NCBI GenBank assembly: GCA_030267565.1
Contig: BRXU01000006.1
Location: 2,716,001-2,780,000, forward strand
Length of the DNA stretch: 64,000 nt
Direction: 5' to 3'
Source: Pleodorina starrii
Taxonomy: Eukaryota > Chlorophyta > Chlorophyceae > Chlamydomonadales > Volvocaceae
Notes under the pieces: model-generated
Seen by the model: only the letters and a program-made list of their open reading frames with translations
The model's database searches: none
What the model was told of the DNA's origin: nothing
Part shown: one piece after another, positions 1 through 12,313 of the stretch
Layout: every line of letters begins with the position of its first letter
Numbering within the stretch: position 1 is the first letter of the stretch
Made by a program: the position numbers and the translations under genes

Positions 1-1128
1 AAGGATGGCCGGTTGAGGGCGCAACGCCGCAGCCAGTAGACATCCTCGCCGGACTTCAGGTGCCGCAACGCAGAGCAGCAGCAGCAGAAGAAGAAGAAGT
101 CGGCGCAAGCGTCCACGATCCGCTGCCGCCGCCACAGCAGCAGCTGCAGCTCCACGCATGCGATGGCACGCTGTTCCTGGGCCTGCAGGCCGGACGGCAC
201 CTTGCCAGCGCGTTGTGCGGCGGCGAGATCACGCCTGCGGGCGAGCAGGCACTGTGCGGGGCCCTAGACTTCCTGGCCGCCTGCGACTGCTCCCACCTTC
301 ATTTGCTGGCCGTGGTAGCCGTCGGCGGCCGTATGGGTGGCGGCGGCTCGATGGCCGCCGCCGCCAGCAGGGGGCCTGCCCTCCTGCCGGCGGCTGCGGC
401 TGCGGGCGCTTGGCGGGGCCCGGCGTGCCGCAATGCCCGCTGGTTGGCCCGGCTGGCACCACTCCGCGCCCTTAAGGGTTTGTCCGTCAAGAGCGTGGAG
501 CTGACGCGGGGGGAGGACGTTGCCACCATCGTGCAGACCCTACCGTCCCTGCAGGTAGACTAGGTGCGCGTGTGCACCTGTTCCGGATGTCCCGTAAGTA
601 AGACGCACGACACACATTCTTGCCGAGCGTATACAAGATCAGTACTGCTGCATGTAAGTACAGATATTAAACAACTAATATCCATTTGCGTGCGTGTGTG
701 TGTATGGGCGCACCGTTCGATTGCCCCTGCAGGAGCTGCACATCCTGGAGTCCTGCTCCCTCCCCGTCGCAGCCGCCCTGCCTCTCCTCTCGGGCCTGCC
801 TCGCCTGGCCACGCTCGGCCTGGGAGTGGATGACTGGATTCGGGAGTCGCTGGCGCTGCTGCTCCGAGACCATTTGGCCAGCCAGGCGCTAGCCGCGAAG
901 CGTGAGGCGATGATCGCGGCGCTGCTGCAACTGTTGACGACGGGGCAGTACGGCGGGGTGGTGGAGCTGTGGTACGGCGAGAGCATGGCCAGCAGCAGTG
1001 CATCGGAGGAGCTGCCGCCGCCGCCAGCTGAGCTGCAAGACCAGGTCGAGCGGCTGTACCGTCGGCTGGATGAGGCGGGCGTGGAGGGCGGCCGCAGCCG
1101 GGTGCGACTGCGCTGCCACATTTGGTAA
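1..1128 (+). CDS. Leucine-rich-repeat-like protein, 3' part only
   Basis: Two exons are visible. The frame is open from the window edge to 554, or starts after a TTCAG acceptor at 60. A GT donor sits at 555, the intron runs 555-732, and the last exon 733-1128 ends in TAA. The join is phase 0 (CAG then GAG). The protein around the join has spaced leucines (LPSLQ, ELHILESC, LPLLSGLPRLATLGL) typical of degenerate leucine-rich repeats. It is followed by a Leu-rich helical segment and a C-terminal stretch with PPPP and charged residues. No signal peptide or membrane segment is visible in the part shown. Volvocine genomes have many such degenerate LRR proteins, so no specific role is offered. The gene start lies upstream of the window. 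Confidence 0.55.
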
Positions 1129-2622
1129 CAACGAATATTAACCAACGGTATTATCTTACAAGCTGGTCGCACCTTACTGCACCGGTGTATGTGCTGGGCC
1201 GTCCGTCGGGCTGTGGGGTACGGTTGCAACGATCGAGTGCATATGTTGCTGGTCAGAAGGGACCAACCAGATGCAGAGGGAAACAGAGGGAAATAGATGC
1301 AACAACTAACGAATGTGCGTGCGTGCGACGTAGGGGTCCGTCCAGCGTCAAGCTGCTTACGGGATTTGCCTCGCTCGTAGATCGTTGATAATGGGTGGTG
1401 GTGTTTGCATGGTAAGCACAACCATTTGGATGGGTAGACGACGTAGGCTGCCGAGCGACGGCTGTTGAGACGACGTACATATAGGTGCTGTCATCATTGG
1501 CGACAGGCGGGAGGTCGCTCGGTGTAGTCGCTGTTGGTGTTCCCAATAACATGACCATCCATGGACATTGAACGAACATGGATGCATGTCTAATGAGACC
1601 GCCGATACCAGTGGCGATACTAACAATTTGCTCTTCGCCGCAAGCACTGCTATTAATAACGCCAGACGCAATGCCGCGCGAATCGATGTGGGTTCTACTT
1701 CGTCTGCTTCATCTGGGCCTGCGGTTCCAGCGGGCCAAGGTACGTAATTACCAGCAGCCTGCTCAGGCCAATATTCGGTGAAGTTTGCCGCGTGGCCGCC
1801 GCATAGCCAGGAAGTATCCACAGACGTTGACGCTGCTAGCTATGACGTCTGGTGGATGCGTGGAATGGGATTATTCAAGCGGGAGGCACGCAAGATTGGA
1901 GCCCGTGCCCTACATACATACCGTATCCGTACAACCTGCTGTTCGTTGCGGCGTATGTACCGGTATGTGGCTGGCACGCGGTGGTCAAGCGGAAACTGTG
2001 GCCGGCGCTCGATTGATTTGCTGGCGCCGGGATGGTCAACTTGAGCTGCGCGAACTGGTGGCGCTGCTGGGCAGGGCTGCGTGCGGCGGGGAAGTGCGTG
2101 ATGTATGAGCGTGATGAGGAATCCCGAAAGAGCGAGCTGGTTGCTGCTGCTGGTGGCGTGTGAGCCTTGCTGCCTCAAAAAGCACACATTAAACCAATAT
2201 CGAGCTTAGGCTCCGACATAACGAATGCTCTAGCTTCATGACCTTCGCTCCTATCTGCACTGTGCAGCCAGGGCAGCCACGTCTACTTATATGATACTGG
2301 TGCAGCCGGTGCAGCCGCCACGCACTTATCAGATGTATGGTTGCTCTCACGAACATTTTTTACGACCGAACCGGAGGTGAAGTCAACGCTCGAGGTTGAA
2401 ATACCGTAGTTCAAATGGTTTCGGAACTAACCTTTTTTCAGACCCAGCTGATAACGTGCCCAAGCGTCCATCCGATGTCGATTATTCCACCCAGAGCTGA
2501 ATATTTATTTGCATCAACGCCTTCTTTTCAGTCGACGCGTGCACTTTATCGTTGTTACGCCAGCCGGCTTCACCTGCACTGACGATTTGATTCATAGTGT
2601 AGTGCACATACATACAGAATTG
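1129..2622. other. Intergenic region, no gene recognised
   Basis: This is about 1.5 kb between the LRR-like gene and the glycosyltransferase gene. Only short overlapping open frames occur, on both strands and without recognisable similarity. It must hold the 3' UTR of the upstream gene and the promoter of the downstream one, but I could not point to either signal. Confidence 0.5.
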
Positions 2623-5600
2623 ATGGCGCAAACTTTTGCCCAACAATATTTTGTTGTGCAGCTGATTTTATCAAGCCTGCTTGGATGGGTGGCAGCGCAG
2701 CCAGCAGACTGTCCTGAACCGCACAGAAGCCAGCTCGCAGACTACAAGGCGTTTCACGAAGCCAACAAGTATTCACCAGACGCTCAGTACATAGTACAGC
2801 ATTGCTGGACAGTGGGCTGCGAAGGAGTAGGTCAGTCATCATGCGCCGTGCGCGCGGATGACCCTGCGTGCCTGCCAAGCCATGCTCGCGTATATATACG
2901 CATACAGCGGCAAACGAACGAATCAATTTGCTATTATTCCGGGTCTCTGAGCTGTGCCTTTGGGGGATGACTTGGTCCCGTTTATAGCCCGGTGGACGGA
3001 TGTTGCTCTGCGTTTTGTTTTTCAGGAGATCGCCTCCGAGGGACACTTTTTATTCTGCGCGTGGCGATCATGTACAGGAAGATCATCATCATCGATTGGA
3101 AGAACCCGTCAGCCCTGACGAACTTCTTGTTACCGAACGAAATCGACTGGACGATGACAGGGTTTCAGGCTGGGTTTTTCAAAGACCGTAACACCATAAG
3201 TGGGTTTGTGCTTGTGCGGCGTATGTGCAGCAGCGTACGTATGTGCAACAGCTGGCACGACACCACGATGGACAATGCCATGTTTTGCTGTACGTGTATG
3301 TGGGTCTGTCTTATTTCCCGCGCAAGAGTAGCCCCGTTGAAGTGGCCCCGCCCATTCCGTGCGTGTAGCAATGTGCTATAGCGCGCGGCACCGGCGCGGG
3401 CGAGAGGCACCCTTGCTTGCGCCGGGACGGAGCATGTGGCCAAAACACAACAGCACCCCGCATCAATTGATTGGATGGAGCAGGCTTGGAGAAGCCCGCC
3501 GCGCGATTGCATGGGAGATGACCGGGGCTTACAAAATGCGAACGCCTGCGTGCGCACGACCATCGATCGAACGAAGATCTACCGTAGCATGCGTGCGTTT
3601 CAAGAGGAAGCGTGCGTATCATAACTGTGCGTGCCCCTGGACATGTTCTATTTGGCCGTCCCAAGTGCTATATGAACGAGAAGATGAATCAGCACGCTCG
3701 CACACAAATGGCCCTCACGTTCGTTTCTGACCCTCGCTCACGTTGCTGACCCGCCTTCCCCCACCCGGCCGTGATCGGTCGGTCCCCCCGCCCCGCCGTG
3801 TGTTCAGCCGGAGAAGAGTTTAACAGGACTTCCGACTTTGGCCCGGGCTCCGAGGAGGCAGTGGCCAAGTTTCGAGCCGCTAAGGTGGGGGTGCAACCGA
3901 CTGCTGTCTGACAGCACACCGTATGGTAGAAACAAATGCGTGCTCTTCCTGAATGCACCACCTAGTGTGAGGTAGGGACAGCATCTATTGGTAATAAATT
4001 ATAATATAATACGTACGTAATGTTATAATGTAATATAATACGCTTTCAAAGTGCGCTTTTTTTGGTACCGTGGTCACACGCAGCTACGTAGCGTGGATTA
4101 CGTAGTTTGCAACCCTACCTGAGTAGATACAAGAACGAACAAAACCAACGAAAGTGGGCTACGTGCCTCTCCGCTGGTGTTGGAACTCCTGTTCATTCGT
4201 CGCGCCACTTGCTTGCTTGCATGCCGTCACCCGCCTAAGCCCCGGGAAAGTAACGGATGACGGCAGGTCCGAAACAAATCTTAAATTGTTTCTGCGGCCG
4301 GCCGAACACCCCAAGTAAGTACGTGTTATTCCGTTGCATCGATCATTCATTCGAACTCCAGCAGGAATTCCTTCCCGCCATGTTTGCAGATGTTCACGAT
4401 TACGTCAGTGCGTCCTTTCGAGACAAACGCTTCGGTACGGCTCGTTTACGGTGCGGGCGCGCATGTATGGTATATACTGAAAATTTTTGGGGTGTAGCGT
4501 GGGTGTATGTCTCTGGCATCGCTTGGGTAGGCACGCACCGACACATAGTAGATTGTTGGACGTCTCAGGCATTGCCTGGGCAGTTATGATAGATACTGGC
4601 AAGCATACCCACGCAAGGACGGAAGGGGTTCGTTCCCGCCATCTCGAGTAAGCCTTGGCCAGCGCGCGCTTCTACACCATGCATGGGCAAGCAAGTAGCT
4701 TATACAAATAAAATGCGGGCTAGATAGGTGCACGCGCGTACGTAATTCGCAGGGTTTAGTCGTATTATGTATTGAACCTCGCTCGCACATATATACATGC
4801 CATGCATGCAGCAAGAAAACAAGGTCACAAGCATGTATGCATGCGTACGTGGCGTGCTGACGCCATCCATGTATACGTACCTGGTGTTCGTTCTAGCGAG
4901 GGAGATAGATCGTCGTCACGATCTCCCTAGACGGATGCGTGCGTGCGTGAACACCCGCCCGTCCGTACGTACGTCATATAATGATATATACCGACTCATG
5001 AAACCGCTTGTCCAACGAAATATGTTGGCATTCCATCCGCCCACGCAGATGCTGACCCCAGTGCTTAAAAAGGAGATGTTTTCCATCGGCAGTTGCTACT
5101 ACAATTTTCTGTTCAAGACCAACTCAACAATTGTGGAGCTCGGGGAGGCGCGCCTGCGGCAGCTGTACGGCGGCCCGGTGCCAGGAGACTACATTGCGTG
5201 GCATTGGTGCGTGCGTGCATACTCCCTCGAGGCACTCAAATAATTGGGAAAACCGACGGACAACGACGCGCCCTATCGGTCAAATTGCATTGGCTGGTAA
5301 ATGGGCATCACGCAATACGTATTAGATAGCCAGGTAGATCCGATATATAGACAGGCATAGCCGCACGCAAATATCCGAGTACTCTTGCTTGCGCATGCTT
5401 CGCCGCGCTTTGAGCGGCGTTTGTACGTACGTATGTATGTGTTCGTTTTATAACAAGTAAACCCGCCGTTATATCTGGATGTACTCGCGACGCGGCTCGT
5501 TCCGAGCGAGCTGTCATTTAACCGGCCATATAGGTGCATGCATGCATGGCGGCGGTGCACTACGTATACATACGTAGTGCACCGCCACATGCGTACGTAC

Positions 5601-6443
5601 ATACGCATGTAGCTGCACACCTGCAGTACGTGTGCATGCTGCATACATCACTTGTCGATCGATGCTTGTTGGCCATCGATGCCTATTCAATACTGTCTGC
5701 TGGCATGATTTCCTTGCGTAGTAATCCATGCCGCCGGCGGCCAATCGATTTGGCGCTTCGCTGTGGATGGACGTGCAGGCGGCACTATGACGTCGACCTG
5801 CCACACGAACAGCCGGTTGAAATAAACGCAATGGTGATGATGTTCAAGTGTGTGGAGACGGTTGCCCAAAGTGTGGGCGTGAACCTCACCGACAAGCCCG
5901 CCCTCGTCATCAGCGACTTCAACAGTGAGTAGGCGTGTTCGCTCGAATGCACGCATACATGTAACGCGTTGTCAATAATCCCGCCACGCGTGATATGAGG
6001 TGCGTGCATTGATAAGTTTCGTGCTATGAGGTGCGTGCACTGATAAATTTCGTGCCGCGCGATGCCTTCCGTGTCGCCCCGTGTCAAACACGAGCCGTGT
6101 CGACACCGTGTCAAATACATGCATCTTTCTTCGTACCGGTACTGACCCAATGACCTGTCCACTGCCTTGCAAAATGATCCCAATTTTCCGTCCAGTTTTC
6201 CGCCAGATGGTGGCCAAGGGCGTTTTCCGCGAGGCTACGACGCTTAACATCACCGCCAAGCACATCGACAAGGGCCATCACTCATTGGAGACGTACAACA
6301 ACATTTTCGTGGATCTATATGTCATGGCCCGCGCGCGGTGCCTCATGTTTAGCAGATCCGGGTTCAGCAAAGTTGCACTCTGGATGGGCGGCAACGACAT
6401 GATCAAGTGCAGCAGGGACAGGATCATGTGCACGCCACCGTAG
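2623..6443 (+). CDS. Secreted fucosyltransferase-like glycosyltransferase (GxGDRLRG family)
   Basis: Exons supported by frame and homology: 2623-2830, 3026-3187 (or 3199), 3808-3884, 4365-4403, an exon ending at 5206 whose start is unresolved, 5779-5924 and 6196-6443 (TAG). The ATG at 2623 opens a protein with a hydrophobic segment at residues 8-24, a likely signal peptide or type II anchor. Joining exons 1 and 2 across a phase-1 intron rebuilds CEGVGDRLRG, the GxG[DN]R nucleotide-sugar motif of the NodZ/FUT8/plant fucosyltransferase superfamily, followed by a IIIIDW strand. The join 5206/5779 rebuilds IAWHWRHYDVD. The last exon ends with FVDLYVMARARCL and SRSGFSKVALWMGG, resembling the C-terminal donor-binding motif of these enzymes. 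Likely role: transfer of a sugar, probably fucose, to a wall or secretory glycan in the Golgi. The donor sugar is inferred from the family, not seen. Upstream exon limits between 4400 and 4990 are uncertain. Confidence 0.7.
5551..5586. repeat. Near-perfect 36-nt palindrome in an intron
   Basis: Two perfect 17-bp arms, starting GGCGGTGCACTACGTAT, are separated by only 2 nt inside the 5207-5778 intron of the glycosyltransferase gene. A shorter hairpin (8-bp arms, CATGCGTA) follows at once. In RNA this would form a very stable stem. Confidence 0.9.
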
Positions 6444-8271
6444 CAGCAGTTCGTTGATTAGCGGGATAATTGCACTGGATTTCGTATAGTTCATAATTTG
6501 TAGTGGACATATACATGCATATAACTATCGGCGGCGGAAGTAGGCGCGTAATCATATATTTACCAATGGATGCTGCTGAGCATGGCAACATCATACATAC
6601 ATAAGCAGCATGGTGCGTATGTACGTGCTAGCTGTGCGTGCGTGCATGCATGGAACGCGACGCTCAACGAGCTGCTGCTACGTGACTGGCTATTAAGATG
6701 GGCGCTGAAAGGGTTATTTAAGCCGTGTGCGTGTGCCTTCGTAATACATAGATTGCACTGGATCGTTCTATTTATTACCTGGGGGCGTGTATGCGTAATC
6801 AGTTCGCCTTACATGCATACCGTACCCAGCGAGCGGCGCATGCATTCTGCTTGCGCGCGCAAGTTTACATGACGCTCGAGAAGGCGCAAGTGCTTTATTT
6901 TATTAACGTTCAATACGTGAGTACCATAACGCAACTGACCTATACACCGCTGCCCGCCTGCGACACCACGTATGTATATGTACGGGGTAAAATAAATGCA
7001 TCTGATGATGCATGTGTGGCTTAAGTATGTGGGGTGAGCAAGCAGTCGCGCGCGGCGGAGCGCATGTGAGTGACAACGCGACGAACTACCGGTAACGGTC
7101 GTCGGGATTACACATGGACGTGCCTAAAATTACAGCGAACAGATGCGTGGGCCTTCCGGCGAGGTACATCCGTATCCCGTGCGCAGCACGGAGCCAAAAG
7201 GACGACGGAAGAATTTAATGATGAAACGTGCCACCCGGCGACAGCGGCGGCGCCTGCCTGCCATCCGTCCCACCCTACCTCCAACCAGCTGTCTGCATGC
7301 AGTCCCTGACGCCGCATTCCCCACACCCAAACGCTCGCCAGCAACCCTGTTCAGCCCTTTGCTTCGGACATCCGATGGCAGGACAAGGTGCAGGTCTGCT
7401 ACGCGGTGGCCAGCCAACCGCCCCGCCTGGAACAGTGGGACCGGCGCTCTGCTGGCTTCTTCCGCTCCAAGTTTCCATGGGCCGCTGCCCTGACCCCATT
7501 GAATCCACGGACCGGCAGCAGTCCAACAGGGAAAGTCGAACAGACACCTCGTATCCGTCGGTAATTCACCGTTGTCCGTCCTTTGCCCCAGCAGCCCACA
7601 GCAAACGACATCGTCACTCATCTGCCCCGCCCCGCCCCCGCCTCTTCCGAGCCGGTCACTTCCAAAATGTTTTTCTATCTTACTGCCACCGCCGTGCCAA
7701 GCGCAATTGCCTGCCGGCATTGCCTCCCAGGTGCCACCGATTCACAGCCGCCGCGCCCGAGGCTTTCGTTTGGTCGGCTACTTTAATGCGGGTGCAGAAT
7801 GTCGAATGGTACAATGCACGGGAGTGGTGCACGCGCGAACCACTTCGGGGCGAACGGCCGCAGCGGCGACGCGGCCGCGGCAGCCACAGCCCCGACGACG
7901 ACTCACGCGACGAGAGATAGGGATGCTTGTAACCTCTCCTCGCTCGTCGCTGCACGCACTTTGCAGCGGAGCGGCAGAACTGCGGCTGTGCCGGTCGGGT
8001 GCGCCACATTTGCGTGCTGTGCAACATACGTACCCCCGGGTAGCTAGCCTACGACACACCCCTAGCCACATGACAACAACCAACAACAACCAACCGACGC
8101 GCCCCGACTCTCAGACCAAAGCACACTCCCTCGGCACAAAACAACATCTTATCTGTACAGGTCCGTTATTTCGTCCGTTGCAAAATCCACTCATGGCGCA
8201 AAGTCATCTCGGATCGATTAAGTTCACAACCAGACGTTAATTCTACTCTCATTTCCCGCTCCTCTCCTCCG
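6444..8271. other. Intergenic region; probable 3' UTRs of two converging genes
   Basis: The gap lies between the stop of the + strand glycosyltransferase gene (6443) and the stop of the - strand BKT gene (8272). From about 7130 to 8270 the DNA is GC-rich with long overlapping open frames on both strands, none recognisable. The first clear TGTAA on the minus strand lies at 7108-7112 (TTACA on +). This would give BKT a 3' UTR of about 1.1 kb, which is not unusual for chlorophycean genes. I saw no convincing poly(A) signal for the + strand gene. Confidence 0.4.
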
Positions 8272-11200
8272 TCATCGCGCCGCGACGACCGCCGCGGCCG
8301 CCGCCACCCGCACCGGCTCTGCCCCCGCCGGCTCCAGCCCCGCCGCACCGCGTCCGCCGCCGCTGCCGCCGCCGCCAGTAGCCGCATCGCCTGCCACGGC
8401 CTGCCTGAGGAGCTGCCGGCAGATGGGCAGCTGCCACCAGGGCGCGTAGGGCCAGCGGTGGTGCTCCCAGTGCATGTCGAAGTGGTAGCACGTGAGGAAG
8501 GACAGCAGGTCGGAGGCGGAGGAGGAGCGGGAGACCTGCCACGGCATGGGGCCGACGTGACCCTTTGGAGGGTGGTGCGGCACGTAGGTGCCTGCAGGCG
8601 TACCGGATGGTAAGTGGGAGGGGGGTCGGAAGGAAGCGCGGGGCACAGTGCAAGGGGTTGGAAGAAGAAAGAAGGCGGACAGGCGGGTATGTAAAGGGGA
8701 GGGTCAGGCAGCGGGTGTGTTCGTGCGGCGGGCGTGGCTGGGACAAAGCTCACAAGAGCTTGCGATGCCCCTGCCCCTGCACCCAGAGCAACACGCTGAG
8801 GGTGCTTATTACACCACACCGGCACGGACACCGTAAGAAGGGCAGTGCCGTCAGCAGGGCGGCGCGCCATCAGAACGGCGGCGTCGCCTGCAGGAAGGGA
8901 GGTACGCCCACCTCTGGCAGGGCGCGGGACCTGGGGCCGGCCCGAAGGGTGTTCGGATTCCAGGCAGGAGCCCGCTCGCCCATCCAACGGCTAGCTGCCA
9001 GCACGGGCGCCCACACGCCAGTGCGGCCACTTCTGCTCCACCAAACACGCGCGCGCGCGCCCAGAACGTACAAAAACCGTGCGTGCGCATATACCGGTAC
9101 ATCGTTGCCGCAACTACCCCTGCCCTCGATATGATCTACTACGCACCGTAGTAGAAGAGCCGGAAGGCGGACAGCAGCGGCGCTGCCGTCATGAACACCA
9201 GCTGGTTGGCGATGGGGGCGCCCAGCAGCAGCAACACGTTCGACCAGGCCGCGATCTTGAGAAACTGCGGTACAGTCATGTACGACACCATGAACCTGCA
9301 ATCAGGCGGCGGCGCGGGCACGGGCGCGCGGCGGCCGCGGCGGCGGCGGCGGGGCGAATGAGGAAAGGAGGGCGGGTGACGGGGAGCGCGCGCGGGGACT
9401 GTATGTGTGGGAAGGGGGAGTGATCAGCACACGCAGCTCGTCGGGTTATATCGCTCCACAGCACCCCCATCAGCCACCGCCGTGGTGAATGCACGCTCCC
9501 ACTACTCGGGATCCAACTCCGATCCCTGGCCCCCGGCGAGAACGGGCCGGAGGATCACTTACGTCCGCCCCCCGCCCATTTTCCCCGCTCCAAGGCGCGG
9601 ACCGGCAAGGCGTACCAGTACGACAACCGTACGGCAAACCGAGTCCAATCGACAGTGTTTCCGCGCGGCCAGCCCACGTCGGCATCTGCCCTCGATCTGC
9701 TGTTCTGCCGCCGCCGCGAGATTTTGGGGCTCCTCTGTTCGAGTCCGATGTTCGTCTTCCCCAGCTAGCGCGTCCCCGGCTTCGCCACCGGCGCTGACGG
9801 CCCCGCCCGGCACCGCGCGAGTGGGCGTGGTTGGGCGCTTCCCCCGGTCCTACCGCTCCATAGCACCCCTGGCTTCACCTCCTCGTTCCCAAATTTCGTT
9901 TCCCTCTCCTCCCCTCACTCCCTCCTCCTCCGAGCATACCGCGAAGTACACCTCCCCATCCCCCTACTCCCTTCCCCGAAGCCCACGCTCCCGTTGGAAC
10001 CCAACGCAGCTGCGCTGCACATACAGCCTGACGACGACTCCCTCGCCCAACATCCACTCACTGTCCAAACCACAGCAGCAGATTGGGGTTGCCCCGGTGG
10101 AAGTCCGGATCCGCCAGCGGGATGCCCGTATGGTTGTGATGCTCCCAGTGCCTGAGGGATTTGGATTCAGATTCGGATGCAAGGGTATTCAGTGAAGGTG
10201 TTGGTGGGGAGGGAAGGGGATCCGTCGCCTGTGGCATAGTAAGGGCTTCCCCGGGGATGGGCTTCCCCGGGGGCGCACTGCCCAGCCACTCCAAATCGGC
10301 AGTTCGATCCCGTCCTTTTGCACTCGAAACAAGGGACTGGCCGAGATGCACCTCCTCTCTCTCTCACACACTCATCTCGAAACTCCCTGTATCGAACCTC
10401 CCTGCCGTCCCCCCACCCCTCCCCCCAAGCGACCTACTTGCGGTGCAACATGGAGTAGTCGAACCAGGCGTACAGACTGATGGCAAGTTGGCCCAGGAAG
10501 TCTGGAGGAGAGGGTGATGAAAAGGGGGGGATGGGAGGGCCAAGGGAAACAAAGGGGTGCGAGGTTCAGTGAATTCGGAGCACAAGGCGCCAGCCAAAAA
10601 ACACGCTGCGGAGGGAGGGGCACGATATCTCTAGGCTTTAACCAGGTGTGCAGGGCAAAGGAGGGCGCCAGGGGAGAAGCGACAAGGGCGGCGGGGGACA
10701 AGGCACCAAGCCATTCCGGGGCAATCTGGGTCGAATCGAATGTGGAAGAAGGCAGTGGCAGCCAGGTCGGGGCCGGGGCCGGGGCGGAAGGCGAGCAGGG
10801 ATGCCCCTTGCCCTCAGTCACGTAACGACGGACGGATACGGAAGGGAACGAAACGCTAACAAAGCAACCCTCGGCGTCCGCGGCAGGGAGAGACACAGTG
10901 GGCCTCCGGCCCAGACGTCGCCCTTGGCCGCGTCCAGGCAAGAGCACCGTCCCGTCAGAGGCGCTGGCTATTCGGCGGGCCCGCTGCATGGATGTCGTTC
11001 AACGCTGGGTCATCAGTGCCGCGAACATCGGAGTGAGACCATCCCGCGCCGGTACGGATCGGATTTGGGGACAGGGGAACAACTGTACGACAGCCAGGGG
11101 CCCCCGGCACCCGCACGCGTACGGGGGCCAGCGCCGTGTACCTCCATATGGGTACAGCGCCATAACTTCTTAAACGAAGTATCCGTGGTCGCGACCCCGG

Positions 11201-11736
11201 GAAAGAAACCCCTCGAGCAAAGCCAAGGAAGAATACCCTCACGTGTTCTCACCATTGAGACGTCGATTCCGCAGCGCGATGGTGCCATGCATGGCATCAT
11301 GTGTCGTAATGAAAAGCCCAGTATAGAGGAACTCCAGAGAAAAGAACACGGCTGCTATGTGGAGCCAAGAGCTGGGGTTCTCGCTGGTCCATGGCAGTTT
11401 GATAAACCACAGGGCGTGGATGAAAAGAGCCGCCCAGCATCCAAGCACAGTGCATGCCACGATTATACCAGGACGATCGGAGCGAGGGGGGCGATAGAGG
11501 TGCACTTTGTCTTTGTGCGTCCGGAAATCACCGTCGACTTCTTGTGGCAAGTGGTACTGTCTCTCCCAAAGCTTTATCACCTCACTGCTAAATTCAACAG
11601 TTTTGAGGCCCATTGTGTAAGGCGGCGACAACAAGTATTTGCGTCGGAAAGGGGCTGTTGCCACATAAAATGCAGCGTAGTGCGGCGAAGAAACATGTTT
11701 GTGGGCTTCGAGCTGTCTAGTACACCGGCCGGACAT
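8272..11736 (-). CDS. BKT: Beta-carotene ketolase (carotenoid 4-oxygenase)
   Basis: Five exons on the complement: 11736-11253, 10501-10438, 10151-10062, 9295-9147 and 8591-8272. Phases at the joins are 1, 2, 2 and 1, and the total is 1107 nt (368 aa plus stop). The enzyme adds keto groups at C4/C4' of beta-carotene and zeaxanthin rings on the route to canthaxanthin and astaxanthin. It is a membrane di-iron oxygenase of the fatty-acid-hydroxylase/desaturase type. Histidine boxes are all present: HDAMH (about 146-150), HWEHHNH (about 184-190) and HWEHH (about 303-307), with the family signatures FITTHDAMHGTIALR and FLTCYHFD. Hydrophobic segments flank them. Residues 1-40, rich in Ser, Arg and Ala, could be a plastid transit peptide. 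A second Met (MGLKTV) at about residue 42 is an alternative start. The C terminus is a Gly/Ala/Val-rich tail beyond the last histidine box, which some algal BKTs also carry. It is divergent with the coiled-coil gene, about 580 bp away. Confidence 0.96.
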
Positions 11737-12313
11737 GTGGTTGGAAACAAAATGCGATGATGCAGCCTTGGACGAAGCGAATCATTCTGACGCTCAACTC
11801 CCGAAGCCACGTACGGCGGAAAGTACCCGTTCACCGGTGCGGTGTTTCCGACAATTATTTTGAAAATGTGTAGCCTGTGAAGAATTGAACAAGGTTCATG
11901 GCGAATTGTTTAAATTGAGCACCTTCCATTTGGCGGGATTCTTTCCACGACGAACAGTTTTCCGCCCGGGGGCGGGCCTGAATCGGCGGGTCTCCAGCAA
12001 TCAAAACAACATGGGTAACTCTACATTCCATAGATAGTAAACAAGGGGAGCTAACGCTGCGGACAGTGACCCACTGGTCTCGGACATGCTGCTCCCAAGC
12101 ATCGTGCGCCTCGCCATTCATCCATGACCCGTCCCTTCCATATCATCGCAAACGATTAGCGGGGCACTCTTCACAGCCGCCTCGGCGCCTCAGCCTTTTT
12201 GCGCGCGTTGCGCGCCCGCTCGTTCGGGAGTGCATATTACAACATAAGCCTTATTACAGCCGCTATACCATTCACAAAGCCCCGTCGCACAGGAGCTACG
12301 TGCAACACATCCG
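11737..12313. promoter_or_regulatory. Bidirectional intergenic region between BKT and the coiled-coil gene
   Basis: This 577-bp stretch lies between two divergent start codons. It must contain both 5' UTRs and probably both promoters. I could not identify a convincing TATA box or a known light- or stress-response element by eye, so this is assigned by position only. Confidence 0.5.

Noticed and set aside
7130..8240. Overlapping open frames of 120-230 codons on both strands downstream of BKT
   Set aside because: No similarity, no consistent exon borders; GC-rich sequence gives long frames by chance, and the stretch fits a BKT 3' UTR.
10648..11760. 370-codon + strand open frame over BKT exon 1 and intron 1
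   Set aside because: It overlaps the well-supported BKT exon on the other strand and has no recognisable content.
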